Assembly (NCBI GenBank): GCA_010672585.1
Contig: JAAHGF010000005.1
Span: forward strand, 327,208 to 360,309
DNA from: Okeania sp. SIO1I7
GTDB taxonomy: Bacteria > Cyanobacteriota > Cyanobacteriia > Cyanobacteriales > Microcoleaceae
DNA length: 33,102 nt
Reading direction: 5' to 3'
This document shows, in pieces, positions 1 to 8,273 of this stretch (position 1 is the stretch's first letter; the number at the start of each line of letters is the position of its first letter). A model generated the notes under the pieces. It ran no database searches and was not told the origin of the DNA. It saw only the letters and a program-made list of their open reading frames with translations. A program made the translations under genes and the position numbers.

Positions 1-1
1 A

Positions 2-118
2 TTTAGACGCTTAAGCAAGGATTATGAGGTGTATTCAGATGTGAGTGAAGCCATGATTTATGGCTCTCTAATTCACCTTATGGTTAGGCGACTGGCCAAT
101 TTAATATTTACTTTATAA
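2..118 (+). CDS. IS5-like DDE transposase, C-terminal fragment (cut by window edge)
   Basis: Reading from base 2, an open frame of 38 codons ends at TAA 116-118. It begins FRRLSKDYEVYSDVSEAMIY and ends with LMVRRLA plus a short tail. The R-R-L-S-K-D-Y-E block followed by a serine/glutamate segment and a hydrophobic 'I..LMVRRLA' helix is the typical C-terminus of IS5-superfamily DDE transposases, which move DNA by cut-and-paste. Only the tail is present; the catalytic residues lie to the left of the window, so activity cannot be judged. The DNA directly 3' of the stop (about 120-273) resembles the interior and right end of the small element at 28307-28483, so this looks like the 3' end of a full IS. 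The exact family is uncertain; the assignment rests on the short tail alone. Confidence 0.72.
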   Translation, partial: FRRLSKDYEVYSDVSEAMIYGSLIHLMVRRLANLIFTL

Positions 119-273
119 ATCAGCTCTTAGATAAAAGCTTTACTTATTGAGTCAGAATTTGTACTTACTATAAAAGCTGGCAGAAACAGTCTATAATTCA
201 TTAAAAACCTCTGCTTTTGCTGAGAGCTAACAGCTAATAGCTGTTTGGGCAGCATTCCGCAGGAAATGCTTAC
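119..273 (+). mobile_element. Right end of the IS (parent-like copy of the GTAAGC element family)
   Basis: From about 123 to 273 the sequence aligns, at roughly three quarters identity by eye, with 28350-28483, the right part of a small element with verified target duplications. Shared blocks include TACTTACTATAAAAGCTGG and GCTAACAGCTAATAGCTG, and both end AATGCTTAC. This copy carries about 20 extra bases before the terminus, forming a small hairpin (AGCATTCC/GGAAATGCT). It starts right behind the transposase stop, so it is read as the non-coding right end of that IS. No left end or target duplication can be seen because the element starts outside the window. Confidence 0.6.
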
Positions 274-450
274 TTAGTTTGTGGCAACTGACTTAAAAAA
301 TCAGGTCTCAAACCTCCCTTTTTAATGAGGATAAAACAGAAAATTCTGCATCTTCTCGCCTTTTTATTATAGGAGGTACTAAAAAAGGAGGCTATAGCAA
401 TCATAAATCATTTGTAAAAAATCTAAGGATATATAAAAATTCTGAAACTT

Positions 451-545
451 TTACCGAATAATTAAGGTTTAAAGCCTCTCCTTTAAAGGAGAAACAAGAC
501 AAATTTTTCCTTTGAGCCAATCCTCTTATTTTCAAGGAGAGGTAA
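451..545 (-). repeat. TTACC...GGTAA element, copy 1 (95 bp)
   Basis: The element is bounded by TTACC (451) and GGTAA (541-545) and aligns along its whole length with the reverse complement of 17861-17955, which is also 95 bp. A perfect central palindrome, CTCCTTTAAAGGAG, sits at 478-491. It begins TTACCGAATAATTAAGG, as do copies 3 and 4 read in the same direction. It contains no open frame. It is followed at 545-600 by an AT-only heptamer tract (unit AATTAAT). Together with the element at 659-834 it occupies most of the spacer between the IS and the transporter gene. No promoter could be assigned with confidence in this spacer. Confidence 0.7.
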
Positions 546-597
546 TAATTAATAATTAATAATTAATAATTAATAATTAATAATTATTAAACCCTAT
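545..597 (+). repeat. AATTAAT heptamer tandem tract
   Basis: About seven head-to-tail copies of a 7-bp AT-only unit. The same tract recurs at 2300-2340, 15245-15281 and 21270-21320. At 2341 and 21320 it is followed by AGGGTTTGC and an AAAGTCTT block, which suggests that tract and block travel together as one dispersed repeat. It is a short tandemly repeated repetitive (STRR) sequence of the type known from filamentous cyanobacteria. Confidence 0.75.
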
Positions 598-658
598 TCT
601 CTGTTCCCTAAATTCAAAGATTTTTTACCCGCAACTGAAATAGTATTGCTATAACTGA

Positions 659-834
659 TATAGCGTTTTCAAATGAGATGAAATGTCAAACAAGAGTTGG
701 TTATTTACTAACAGTAAAAATCCGGTAAACCTTCTTGCCTGTTCCCTGTTGCCTGTTCCCTGTTCCCTGTTCCCTGTTGCCTGTTGCCTAAAAGCGACGA
801 GTTTTTTTTACGCAACTCAAAAGAAATTACTATA
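659..834 (+). repeat. TATAG...CTATA element with (CCTGTTC)n heptamers
   Basis: Left end TATAGCG at 659 and right end ACTATA at 829-834 are imperfect inverted repeats. The body holds a heptamer tract (units CCTGTTC/CCTGTTG, about 729-788) followed by CTAAAAGCGACGAG. The same plan (TATAG end, spacer, TTCCCTN heptamers, CTAAAA block, CTATA end) recurs at 18120-18397, 28577-28700 and 28895-29006. A further right end of the family finishes just upstream (GCTATA, 648-653). It ends 50 bp before the transporter start, so it may carry or disturb that gene's promoter. Confidence 0.5.
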
Positions 835-883
835 ACTGATAACTGAATTTACTCCTTATTTAATACTTAATAATCATATAGTT

Positions 884-2302
884 ATGACAATAAAAGATTC
901 TTCCAGTCCACTCAAATTTATCAAATTAATCCAAGAAAACTTTCTATTTTTTAGATTAGGTTTATATCAAATGGGGTTAGGAACAATGTCAGTTTTAACA
1001 CTTGGAGTTTTGAACCGAGTGATGATTACTGAATTAACAATACCTGCCACAATTGTAGCATTTACTTTATCATTATATCAATTTATGGCACCAGCAAGGG
1101 TTTGGTTTGGTCAAATGTCTGATGTTAAACCTTTGTTTGGTCAACACCGTACAGGTTATATGTGGATAGGGGCAGTTTTGTTTACTTTAACTGCTTTTAT
1201 TGCTGTACAAGTTATGTGGCAGGTTGGTGATAGTTTAGAAGTGAATGGTTGGACGAATCCCACATTTTTTTGGGTGGGAATGTTGGGTTTAATGTTTATA
1301 ATTTATGGTTTGGCTTTAAGTGCAAGTTCCACACCTTTTGCTGCATTATTGGTAGATATTTCTGATGAAGATAATCGTTCTAAAGTTGTTGGTATAGTTT
1401 GGTCGATGTTGATGGTAGGAATTATTATTGGAGCAATTACCAGTAGTGTTTTACTTAAACAAGTTGGTGTAGGAGCACCATTAGAAACTGTAAAGGCATC
1501 TGTTAATAGTTTGTTTATTAAAGTGCCAGCAATTGTGTTAATTTTTGCCTTTATTTCCACAGTGGGTGTTGAACAAAAATATTCTCGTTATCGCACTCGT
1601 TCAACTATTGCTAATCGGGAAGATAAAGTTACTTTAGGAACAACTTTAAAAGTTTTAAGAGCTAGTCGTCAAACAGGTTTATTTTTTACATTTGTATTTG
1701 TATTAATTATTAGTTTATTTATGCAGGATGCAGTTTTAGAACCCTATGGTGGAGAAATATTTTCGATGCCAATTTCTGAAACTACAAGATTGAATGCTGT
1801 ATCGGGTATGGGAACTTTAATCGGATTAGGTACAACGGGATTTTTAGTAGTACCAAGATTGGGTAAGAAAAATTCTCTCAAAGTGGGATGTGTAGCAACA
1901 ACAATTAGTTTTATTTTGATAGTTATGTCGGGGTTTACTGGCAACCCTGCTTTATTTAAGGGAGCTTTATTTTTATATGGTTTAGCTGCTGGTTTAACTA
2001 CTACTGCTTCTCTAAGTTTAATGTTAGATTTAACCGTGGCAGAAACAGCAGGAACTTTTATCGGTGCTTGGGGATTAGCTCAAGCAATGGCAAGAGGATT
2101 ATCTACAGTTATTGGTGGTGCGGCTTTAGATTTAGGTAGACTTTTATTCAATATTCCAATGCTTGCTTATGGCTTAGTTTTTCTCATGGCAGGAATAGGA
2201 ATGATACTGTCGATTTTTCTGTTAAATCGAGTCAATGTACGAGAATTTAAAGATAATTCAAAACAAGCGATCGCCACTATTTTAGAAGGAGAATTAGATT
2301 AA
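884..2302 (+). CDS. BCD/PucC-family MFS transporter (pigment-associated)
   Basis: The 472-residue protein is almost entirely hydrophobic, with about twelve membrane segments. The opening segment (F-R-L-G-L-Y-Q-M-G-L-G, residues 23-33), the 'PARVWFGQMSD' stretch near 70-80 and the 'HRTGYMWIG' loop near 88-96 are characteristic of the bacteriochlorophyll delivery (BCD, PucC/LhaA) branch of the major facilitator superfamily. Relatives assist assembly or pigment loading of light-harvesting complexes; in cyanobacteria the exact cargo is not settled, so the substrate is not assigned. Length is normal for the family and both ends look intact. The ATG at 884 is the first good start; no clear Shine-Dalgarno motif precedes it. 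A GCGATCGC site lies near the 3' end (about 2270). Neighbours give no functional hint; both flanks are repeats. Confidence 0.88.
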   Translation: MTIKDSSSPLKFIKLIQENFLFFRLGLYQMGLGTMSVLTLGVLNRVMITELTIPATIVAFTLSLYQFMAPARVWFGQMSDVKPLFGQHRTGYMWIGAVLFTLTAFIAVQVMWQVGDSLEVNGWTNPTFFWVGMLGLMFIIYGLALSASSTPFAALLVDISDEDNRSKVVGIVWSMLMVGIIIGAITSSVLLKQVGVGAPLETVKASVNSLFIKVPAIVLIFAFISTVGVEQKYSRYRTRSTIANREDKVTLGTTLKVLRASRQTGLFFTFVFVLIISLFMQDAVLEPYGGEIFSMPISETTRLNAVSGMGTLIGLGTTGFLVVPRLGKKNSLKVGCVATTISFILIVMSGFTGNPALFKGALFLYGLAAGLTTTASLSLMLDLTVAETAGTFIGAWGLAQAMARGLSTVIGGAALDLGRLLFNIPMLAYGLVFLMAGIGMILSIFLLNRVNVREFKDNSKQAIATILEGELD

Positions 2303-2345
2303 TTAATAATTAATAATTAATAATTAATAATTAATAATTAGGGTT
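2300..2345 (+). repeat. AATTAAT heptamer tract abutting the transporter stop
   Basis: The tract of AT-only heptamers starts at the stop codon of the transporter and is followed by AGGGTTTGCGC and AAAAGTCTT. The same composite occurs directly behind the ABC-F gene stop (21270-21342), so it sits immediately 3' of two unrelated genes. Confidence 0.7.
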
Positions 2346-2386
2346 TGCGCTCAAAAGTCTTTTAGTAGGAGTAGGAGACAGGAGAC

Positions 2387-2406
2387 AACCCACCCGCGGG
2401 TGGGTT
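2387..2406. other. 20-bp perfect palindrome, GC-rich
   Basis: AACCCACCCGCGGGTGGGTT is a perfect palindrome lying 85 bp after the transporter stop in otherwise AT-rich DNA. It could fold as a stable hairpin or bind a dimeric protein. No T-run follows, so a classical intrinsic terminator is not supported. Confidence 0.6.
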
Positions 2407-2425
2407 GGGAATGAGCGAGGAGGTT

Positions 2426-3935
2426 TGAAGAAGAATTCAGTATACAGAATTATGGAGAGAAATTAGGTTGGAGTTTGATGGATAAAAGTAGCAATTTTTT
2501 AGTATCCCTATCATATTTTTCCTGCTTACTTCTTACTTGTTACTTCTTACAGATAAATTGAGGGATAAAAATTTCTCAAGTAATCCTGATTAACCATCAT
2601 CTAGGTATGAGGTGGTGGGTGAATAAATTATTTGGGGATAGGTGGTAAAAGCTCAGTTTTGAACAAGAACTCAGAATATAGGAGTCTAGAGAGAAATTAG
2701 ATTGGGGTTTGATTAACAATAATGGCAATTTTTCCGTATCTCCATCATATTTTCTCTTCTTACTCCCTACTTCTTACTTGTTACTTCTTACAGATAAATG
2801 GAGGGATAAAAATTCCTCAAGTAATCCTGATTAACCATCATCTAGGTATGAGGTGGTGGGTGAATAAATTATTTGGGGATGGGTGGCAAAAACTCAGTTT
2901 TGAACAAGAAGTTCAGAATACAGGAATCTGGAGAGAAATTAGGTTGAGGTTTGATGAACAAGAGTGGTAATTTTTCCGTACCCTAATTATCTTACTTGTT
3001 ACTTCTTACAGATAAATGGAGGGATAAAAATTCCTCAAGTAATCCTGATTAACCATCATCTAGGTATGAGGTGGTGGGTGAATAAATTATTTGGGGATAG
3101 GTGGTAAAAGCTCAGTTTTGAACAAGAACTCAGAATATAGGAGTCTGGGGATAAATTAGATGGGGGTTTGATTAACAATAATGGCAATTTTTCCGTATCT
3201 CCATCATTTTTTATCTTCTTACTCCCTACTTCTTACTTGTAACTTCTTGCAGATAAATTGAGGGATAAAAATTTCTCAAGTAATCCTGATTAACCATCAT
3301 CTAGGTATGAGGTGGTGGGTGAATAAATTATTTGGGGATAGGTGGTAAAAGCTCAGTTTTGAACAAGAACTCAGAATATAGGAATCTAGAGAGAAATTAG
3401 ATGGGGGATGGGTGGCAAAAACCAAGTTTTGAATAAGAAGTCAGAATACAGGAATCTAGAGATAAATTAGGTTGGGGTTTGATTGAAAAAAGTAGCAATT
3501 TTTCAGTCTCCCCATCATATTTTTCCTTTTTATTCCCTAGTTCTTGCTTGTTAATTCTTAGAGATAAATTCCGGGATAAAATTCTTCAACTCATCCCGAA
3601 CCCCCATAATATTTTCCTTTTTACTCCCTAGCTCTTGCTGGTTAATTCTTAGAGATAAATTCCGGGATAAAAATTCTTCAACTCATCCCGAACCCCCATA
3701 ATATTTTTCTTCTGAATTCCTAGCTCTTGCTGGTTAATTCTTGGGAATAAATTCCGGGATAAAAATTCCTTGAGTAATTCCGAACGCCGATCATATTTTC
3801 CTTCTGAGTTCTGAATTATTGCTGATTAATTCTTGAGGATAAATTCCGGGATAAAAATTCCTTGAGTAATTCCGAACGCTCATCATATTTTCCTTTTTAC
3901 TCCCTAGTTCTTGCTGATTAGTTCTTGAGGATAAA
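2426..3935 (+). repeat. Tandem array 1: about four ~241-bp units then five ~92-bp units
   Basis: Using the shared anchor AGATAAAT, long units recur at 2551, 2792, 3010 and 3251 (spacings 241, 218, 241). A partly duplicated block follows at 3400-3480. Shorter units have anchors near 3562, 3653, 3745, 3837 and 3929 (spacings about 91-92). Long units share TAATCCTGATTAACCATCAT and GAGGTGGTGGGTGAATAAAT; short units share AAATTCCGGGATAAAA. A short open frame inside (2722-2970) is not kept from unit to unit, so the array is treated as non-coding. It fills the whole spacer between two convergent genes and runs into the last codons of fdhD. There are no CRISPR-like unique spacers. Confidence 0.88.
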
Positions 3936-3936
3936 T

Positions 3937-4794
3937 TCAGGGATACTCCATTTTTTGACTGACCTTAATTCTTTCCACACCAGAATAAATATTAAATTTT
4001 TTCCCCCGCAAAAATCCAACCAAAGTAATATTAAATTCCCTAGCTATTTCTACTGCTAAACTACTAGGCGCAGAAACAGCACAAACTATCGGCACACCTA
4101 CAGTTATACACTTTTGTATAATCTCAAAACTCGACCGCCCACTCACCATAATAATATGATTATTTAAAGGTAATATACCTGCTAAAAATTCTGACCCTAT
4201 CAACTTATCTAAAGCATTGTGTCTACCAACATCTTCTCGCAATTTCAACAATTCTCCTTGAGTATCAAATAAAGCAGCAGCGTGTAAACCACCAGTAGAT
4301 TTAAACACCCTTTGAGCATTGCTTAATTTCTCAGGCAAACTATAAATAACTTCCGCCGGAACTTCTGATTTTAAAGGAATAGCTGAAAAACCTTTAATAT
4401 GCAGAGATTCTATACTTGCTTTACCACAAATTCCACAAGCGCTAGAGGAAAAAAAATGCCTTTCTAAGGTTTTTAAGTTTGGTTTTAATTCAGACTTAAG
4501 AGTGACATTAACAATATTTTGGAGTTGTTCCCCATCAATTTCTGGGTCTACACAATAACTAATTTTTTCAATATCTTCACGATTTTTGATAATTCCTTCA
4601 CTATAGAGAAATCCTGCTGCTAAATCAAAATCATTTCCTGGAGTCCGCATAGTAACTGCTATAGTTTGTTTCGGAAAAGTCAGACGAATTTCTAAAGGTT
4701 CTTCTGTTACTAATTGGTCATAACGAGTAAAAGAAATGCGCTCTTCTACTACTAAAATTTGTGCTTTAGTTTTGCTACTAGGAGAATAGTTCAT
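3937..4794 (-). CDS. fdhD: Formate dehydrogenase accessory sulfurtransferase FdhD
   Basis: FdhD passes sulfur from a cysteine desulfurase to the bis-MGD molybdenum cofactor, which formate dehydrogenase-type enzymes need for activity; it acts in the cytoplasm. The 285-residue protein shows the family hallmarks: the EEPLEIRL block (31-38), TPGNDFDLAAGFLYSEGII (51-69), the functional C-x-x-C pair in SACGICGKAS (Cys120 and Cys123), and REDVGRHNALDK (186-197), followed by VSGRSSFE. Length is normal. On the reverse strand AGGA lies about 10 bases before the ATG at 4794. The last codons (MEYP, stop TGA) are written in sequence shared with array 1, so the natural C-terminus may have been altered by the repeat. 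No formate dehydrogenase gene is visible here, so its partner enzyme (for example another molybdopterin oxidoreductase) lies elsewhere. Confidence 0.93.
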   Translation of the reverse strand: MNYSPSSKTKAQILVVEERISFTRYDQLVTEEPLEIRLTFPKQTIAVTMRTPGNDFDLAAGFLYSEGIIKNREDIEKISYCVDPEIDGEQLQNIVNVTLKSELKPNLKTLERHFFSSSACGICGKASIESLHIKGFSAIPLKSEVPAEVIYSLPEKLSNAQRVFKSTGGLHAAALFDTQGELLKLREDVGRHNALDKLIGSEFLAGILPLNNHIIMVSGRSSFEIIQKCITVGVPIVCAVSAPSSLAVEIAREFNITLVGFLRGKKFNIYSGVERIKVSQKMEYP

Positions 4795-5288
4795 ATTTTT
4801 TTTCCTAATCTTTTTATTTTGTCTTTACTTATTGCTATTTTCCATTCACTTTTTGTTTTTTCCTGTACCATTTTGAAATTCTTTGGAGACTTTTTGCTCC
4901 ATTCTCTGACTGTAAGCATTCAGCTATCAGCCATCAACTATCAGCTAAGGTTAAAAAATTAGCAAATTTGAGCAGTTATTAAATTTTATTCGTCAAAATC
5001 GGTCAGATAATAAATAAACCATAAGCACAAAAAGTTTCAGCGTCTAGGTTTGGTTAAAAGGGAATAACTCTATTAACTAACACAATATTATAGCTATTCG
5101 TCGTAATCCACTAATCATTCTTTTCGACTAAGTATATAGGCAGGAATAAACGTAACTATGTAACGAAATATTTATGCAGTCTAAACTTTTGAGATTACTT
5201 CTTTCCACTCTGTTCCAGTCTCTTCGGACGTAGTTGTAAATTTTCCCTCCTACATACTTATATTAATAACTATTAACTAATAACTGAA
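4795..5288. other. Gene-free spacer with a solo element end and a dispersed repeat
   Basis: No credible gene is seen. GTAAGCATTCAGCTATCAGC at 4912-4931 is identical to the left end of the small element at 27576 but no matching right end follows, so it is a solo or truncated end. At 5130-5155 an AAGTATAT...AATAAACGTAA block matches 14924-14949 in the spacer behind the cyclase. This block is of unknown nature. Confidence 0.55.
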
Positions 5289-5754
5289 ATGACAGATACT
5301 ATTAATCCTACCATTGATTTATTTCTCTATGACCTGAGAAACAGTCTCGGTGATGATGAAAAGGACATAGACCAAAAACGCCAATATTTTTATCAAAAAT
5401 TCCATGAAACTATTAGGGAAAAATTAAAACAAAACGAGGAAGATAATAACGAAAATCAAAACCTAGAAGTAGAATATATTCACCTACTAAAATCTGTTTA
5501 TGCTCCTTTAGATTCTGATACCTCCCTAGAAAATTGTTATTACTATCCAGTACGACAAAGAATTAATTGCTGTGGTAGGTACAGGAGTAGTTGTTGCTGG
5601 TTTGACAGGAGATAATGCCACAAAAAAATGTAAATCTATTTTCGGCGATAAATTTTTCCTTTGTCAAAATACATTGATATATAAACTAATATTAGTTTTG
5701 ATTGTTAGTTTCTTAGCCTGGTTTTTCAGAAGATATATATTAAAGCGGCCTTGA
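5289..5754 (+). pseudogene. Membrane-anchored hypothetical protein, frameshifted
   Basis: Two reading frames make one plausible protein. The first (ATG 5289, running to about 5535) gives a charged, helical N-terminus with acidic residues and the start MTDTINPTIDLFLYDLRNSL. Around 5530-5550 the sense switches to the other frame, which reads YDKELIAVVGTGVVVAGLTG, then a cysteine-containing loop (KKCKSIFGDKFFLC), then a membrane segment LILVLIVSFLAWFF and a basic tail ending at 5754. In the original frame the sequence instead turns into an arginine- and cysteine-rich run and stops at 5615, which looks like out-of-frame translation. A single-base indel is the simplest cause; a sequencing error or two overlapping genes are alternatives. 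The family is not recognised and no function is proposed. Confidence 0.5.
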
Positions 5755-5862
5755 AGAAGGCAGAAGGCATAAATGATGTCTACCTATTTATTCTCTTATT
5801 CTTTACTTTTTCTCAGCAAAAACTCATGTAAAAGTGTTTTAAATAAAAATATATAACTAGAT

Positions 5863-5901
5863 AAATTTTCACAAGATATAAATCATACTTTGTGAAAATT
5901 T
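5863..5901. promoter_or_regulatory. 12-bp perfect inverted repeat upstream of arsM (candidate operator)
   Basis: AAATTTTCACAA (5863-5874) is mirrored exactly by TTGTGAAAATTT (5890-5901) with 15 bases between. It lies 44 bases before ATG 5945 and 77 before ATG 5978 of the methyltransferase gene. No T-run follows, so it is more likely a protein-binding site than a terminator. A half-site (TTTCACAAG) recurs at about 10182-10190, 32 bases before arsS. The ArsR encoded at 11377 is an obvious candidate binder, but this is inference. Confidence 0.45.
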
Positions 5902-5977
5902 CCTTAATGTGTATCATCTTCAGCTTGATTATTTGGTAGATATAATGAATTGGGAAAAATTTGAACAAGATTTATCT

Positions 5978-7174
5978 ATGACCGATACAACTACAAATGA
6001 ACAATTGACTGCTAACTATAATATTGAAAATGCAGTTTTAGAACGTTATCAAGCAGGCGCTCAACAAGTACAACCAGCTTTATGTTGCCCGACTGAATAT
6101 GAGGAAAATTATCTAGATATTTTACCTCAAGAAATTATTCAAAAAGATTATGGTTGTGGCGACCCTACTCTTTATATTTCTCCTGGAGAAACAGTTGTAG
6201 ATTTAGGTTCGGGTGCTGGAAAAAATTGCTATATTATTGCTCAAAAGGTTGGTGCTGAAGGGCAAGTAATAGGAGTAGATTTTAATGATGATATGTTAGG
6301 ATTAGCTCGAAAATATCAAGATGAAATAGCTACTAAAATTGGATTCAAAAATACCAAATTTGTCAAAGGAAAAATTCAGGATTTAGCCCTTGAATTAGAC
6401 ATAGTTGAACAGTGGCTTACCGCAAATCCAATTACTTCTATTGATGCTCTAGCAGCTTTTGAATCAGAATGTAATGCTCTCCGCAAAGAACAGCCTTTAA
6501 TTCCAGATAATAGTGTTGATGTAGTAATTTCTAATTGTGTATTGAATTTAGTTCGTCCCCAAGATAAAGAAAAACTATTTAGTGAAATTTATAGAGTCTT
6601 AAAGCGAGGTGGTAGAGCAGTTATTTCTGATATTGTCTGCGATGAAGACCCCACTCCAGGCATTATTAATGACCCGGAATTATGGAGTGGTTGTATTGCT
6701 GGAGCATTTCGAGAAGATGTTTTTATGAAAATGTTTGAAAAAGCTGGTTTTTACGGGGTTGAAATTCTCAAACGTCAAGAAAAACCATGGCAAGTAATAG
6801 ATGGAATTGAATTTAATTCTGTGACAGTTCGTGCTTTTAAAGGAAAAGAAGGAGAATGTTTAGAAAGGAATCAGGCTGTAATTTACAAAGGTCCTTGGAA
6901 AAAGGTAGTTGATGATGATGGTCATACTTTGTACAGAGGTCAAAGAATGGCTGTTTGTGATAAAAATTTCAAAATTTATACAGACCAAAATGGTCCTTAT
7001 CATCAAGATTTTTTGCCTGTTGAACCTTATACAGATATTCCATTAAATTTAGCAAAACAATTTAATTGCCGACGTTCTAAAAATAGGTATCCGAAGGAAA
7101 CTAAAGGTTTAGATTATCGAGTTACAAGTGTTAATGATAATACTGAGTGTTGTGGTCCTTCAGATTGTGGTTGA
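5978..7174 (+). CDS. arsM: Arsenite S-adenosylmethionine methyltransferase (ArsM type)
   Basis: This class I SAM methyltransferase is of the type that converts As(III) stepwise to methylated arsenicals, the first step of arsenosugar synthesis. The SAM-binding loop VVDLGSGAG is followed by an acidic residue in GVDFNDDM. Numbered from M at 5978, cysteines occur at 36/37 (CCPTEY), 60 (YGCGDP), 187 (SNCVLNL) and 239 (SGCIAGAF), matching the four-cysteine arsenic-binding pattern of characterised ArsM proteins. Compared with that core there is an insertion near 140-175, and the C-terminus ends in a cysteine-rich TECCGPSDCG tail, a likely extra metal(loid) ligand. Starts at GTG 5909 and ATG 5945 are also in frame; 5978 is chosen because residue similarity to the family starts there. 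arsS and arsR lie 3-5 kb downstream on the same strand. A terminator follows at 7345. Confidence 0.85.
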   Translation: MTDTTTNEQLTANYNIENAVLERYQAGAQQVQPALCCPTEYEENYLDILPQEIIQKDYGCGDPTLYISPGETVVDLGSGAGKNCYIIAQKVGAEGQVIGVDFNDDMLGLARKYQDEIATKIGFKNTKFVKGKIQDLALELDIVEQWLTANPITSIDALAAFESECNALRKEQPLIPDNSVDVVISNCVLNLVRPQDKEKLFSEIYRVLKRGGRAVISDIVCDEDPTPGIINDPELWSGCIAGAFREDVFMKMFEKAGFYGVEILKRQEKPWQVIDGIEFNSVTVRAFKGKEGECLERNQAVIYKGPWKKVVDDDGHTLYRGQRMAVCDKNFKIYTDQNGPYHQDFLPVEPYTDIPLNLAKQFNCRRSKNRYPKETKGLDYRVTSVNDNTECCGPSDCG

Positions 7175-7344
7175 GTTAAATCAAAAATCGCCTTAAATCA
7201 CAGACTGAGATAATTCTAATATTATGTCTTGTTTAATACTTATAAATCATGGAGTACCTGAGCAGGGATAGATTTGCCGTTAAAGTGAGAATATAATTTT
7301 TTTCATCACTAATTAAAGGGATATGCTATTAATGCTCCGACTTT

Positions 7345-7387
7345 AAATACAGTAGAAACGAGAGACTAATTTCTACTGTATTTTTTT
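7345..7387 (+). terminator. Rho-independent terminator behind arsM
   Basis: A perfect 14-bp stem, AAATACAGTAGAAA (7345-7358) with TTTCTACTGTATTT (7370-7383), has an 11-base loop and runs into seven Ts (7381-7387). It lies 171 bases after the arsM stop. The long gap leaves room for a 3' UTR or a small RNA. Confidence 0.8.
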
Positions 7388-7857
7388 GTATAGCAGAAGA
7401 AAGAAGAAGGAAAAATCTGACTTTGTCTGAGTTTTCAGTTTTTGATATGTTTTCACCTTTCTTTCGACTACTATAAATAATCATTTAGGATTACTATTAA
7501 GCCTACATTCGGCACTTCAAAATGTAGATTGTTAGCTATTTAGAATTAATTTAAACTCCTTCCTTAAGGGCGGGGTATTATTTTTATTTATCTGTACGTA
7601 CGTTGTATGCAACGTCCCTACCCACTCCTCCTCCTGGTAGGGGTTAGGGGGTGGGTCCCACACTCAATAAAATGTAGAAAAATTTTTGAGAAATGGTATT
7701 ACTTCTTCCCTCTTCCTTCTTCCCTCTTCCTTCTTCCTTCTTCTAATCAGTTATGATAAAATGTCATAGCTATATCCAGTTCCACAAATATACCATTCCA
7801 TAAATTTTGAAGCTGTTTGAGCTATTACCAGTTACTAATTACCCATGAATTAATAAA
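7388..7857. repeat. Spacer with dispersed repeats and TTCTTCC heptamers
   Basis: No gene is seen. At 7591-7617 a near-palindromic ACGTTG/CAACGT motif leads into GTCCCTAC. At 7618-7660 a GC-rich stretch (inverted version of the one at 15487-15528) appears. TTTTTGAGAAATGGTATTA at 7682-7700 recurs at 15654-15671. About 7700-7742 is a pyrimidine heptamer tract (CTTCTTC/CCTCTTC units). Confidence 0.55.
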
Positions 7858-8115
7858 ATGCCTAACTCAAATTTTCAACCTTTAGATAATTATTCAGTTG
7901 AGTCAGAAGAAAATAAAAATGACCAAAATGACAAAATGGAAGTTATAGAATCTTATAATCCTGAAACTAAGGTAATGCTGGAGCGGTTTATTTTAGTATT
8001 AATAGCAATTGGATTAATCCTAGGAGCAATTTTATCGGTTGGAGTTGTTTATATTCTTGATAAAACTGGATTTACAACTCCCCCCAGTCAACCACAAATA
8101 AATTTAGGAAACTAA
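7858..8115 (+). CDS. Small single-pass membrane protein, hypothetical
   Basis: The 85-residue protein has a polar, acidic N-terminal half rich in Asn, Glu and Asp (residues 1-40). One strongly hydrophobic segment follows at about 44-69 (RFILVLIAIGLILGAILSVG and onward). A short polar tail ends TPPSQPQINLGN. The arrangement predicts one membrane anchor with a soluble N-terminus. The ATG at 7858 follows an AT-rich stretch with no strong ribosome-binding site. Codon use resembles the neighbours, and a possible weak terminator lies behind it. The family is not recognised. It sits between arsM and the DUF2267 gene but nothing links it to arsenic. Confidence 0.65.
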   Translation: MPNSNFQPLDNYSVESEENKNDQNDKMEVIESYNPETKVMLERFILVLIAIGLILGAILSVGVVYILDKTGFTTPPSQPQINLGN

Positions 8116-8180
8116 AAAGCTACAGCTCTATTTCAATTATTATCTATTTAGATGGTAAACATAATTAGTGAGTAGATCAA

Positions 8181-8204
8181 AACTATCTGAGTAGTTGTTT
8201 TTTT
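8181..8204 (+). terminator. Weak intrinsic terminator candidate
   Basis: AACTA (8181-8185) pairs with TAGTT (8192-8196) over a 6-base loop and is followed by a T-run (8198-8204). The stem is only 5 bp, so the call is tentative. It is placed 66 bases after the small membrane protein's stop. Confidence 0.35.
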
Positions 8205-8273
8205 GTATTTACTTATGTGATAATATCTAATAATCTAAGAATATAATATTTAGTAATATTTAGGGATTTAATT

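Noticed and set aside
2722-2970. 82-codon open frame within array 1
   Set aside because: It lies across repeat units and is not kept open in the neighbouring units; the translation has no recognisable domain.
2426-3935. CRISPR array
   Set aside because: Units are 92-241 bp and nearly identical throughout, with no short repeat/unique spacer pattern and no cas genes nearby. The same holds for the arrays at 21489 and 25311.
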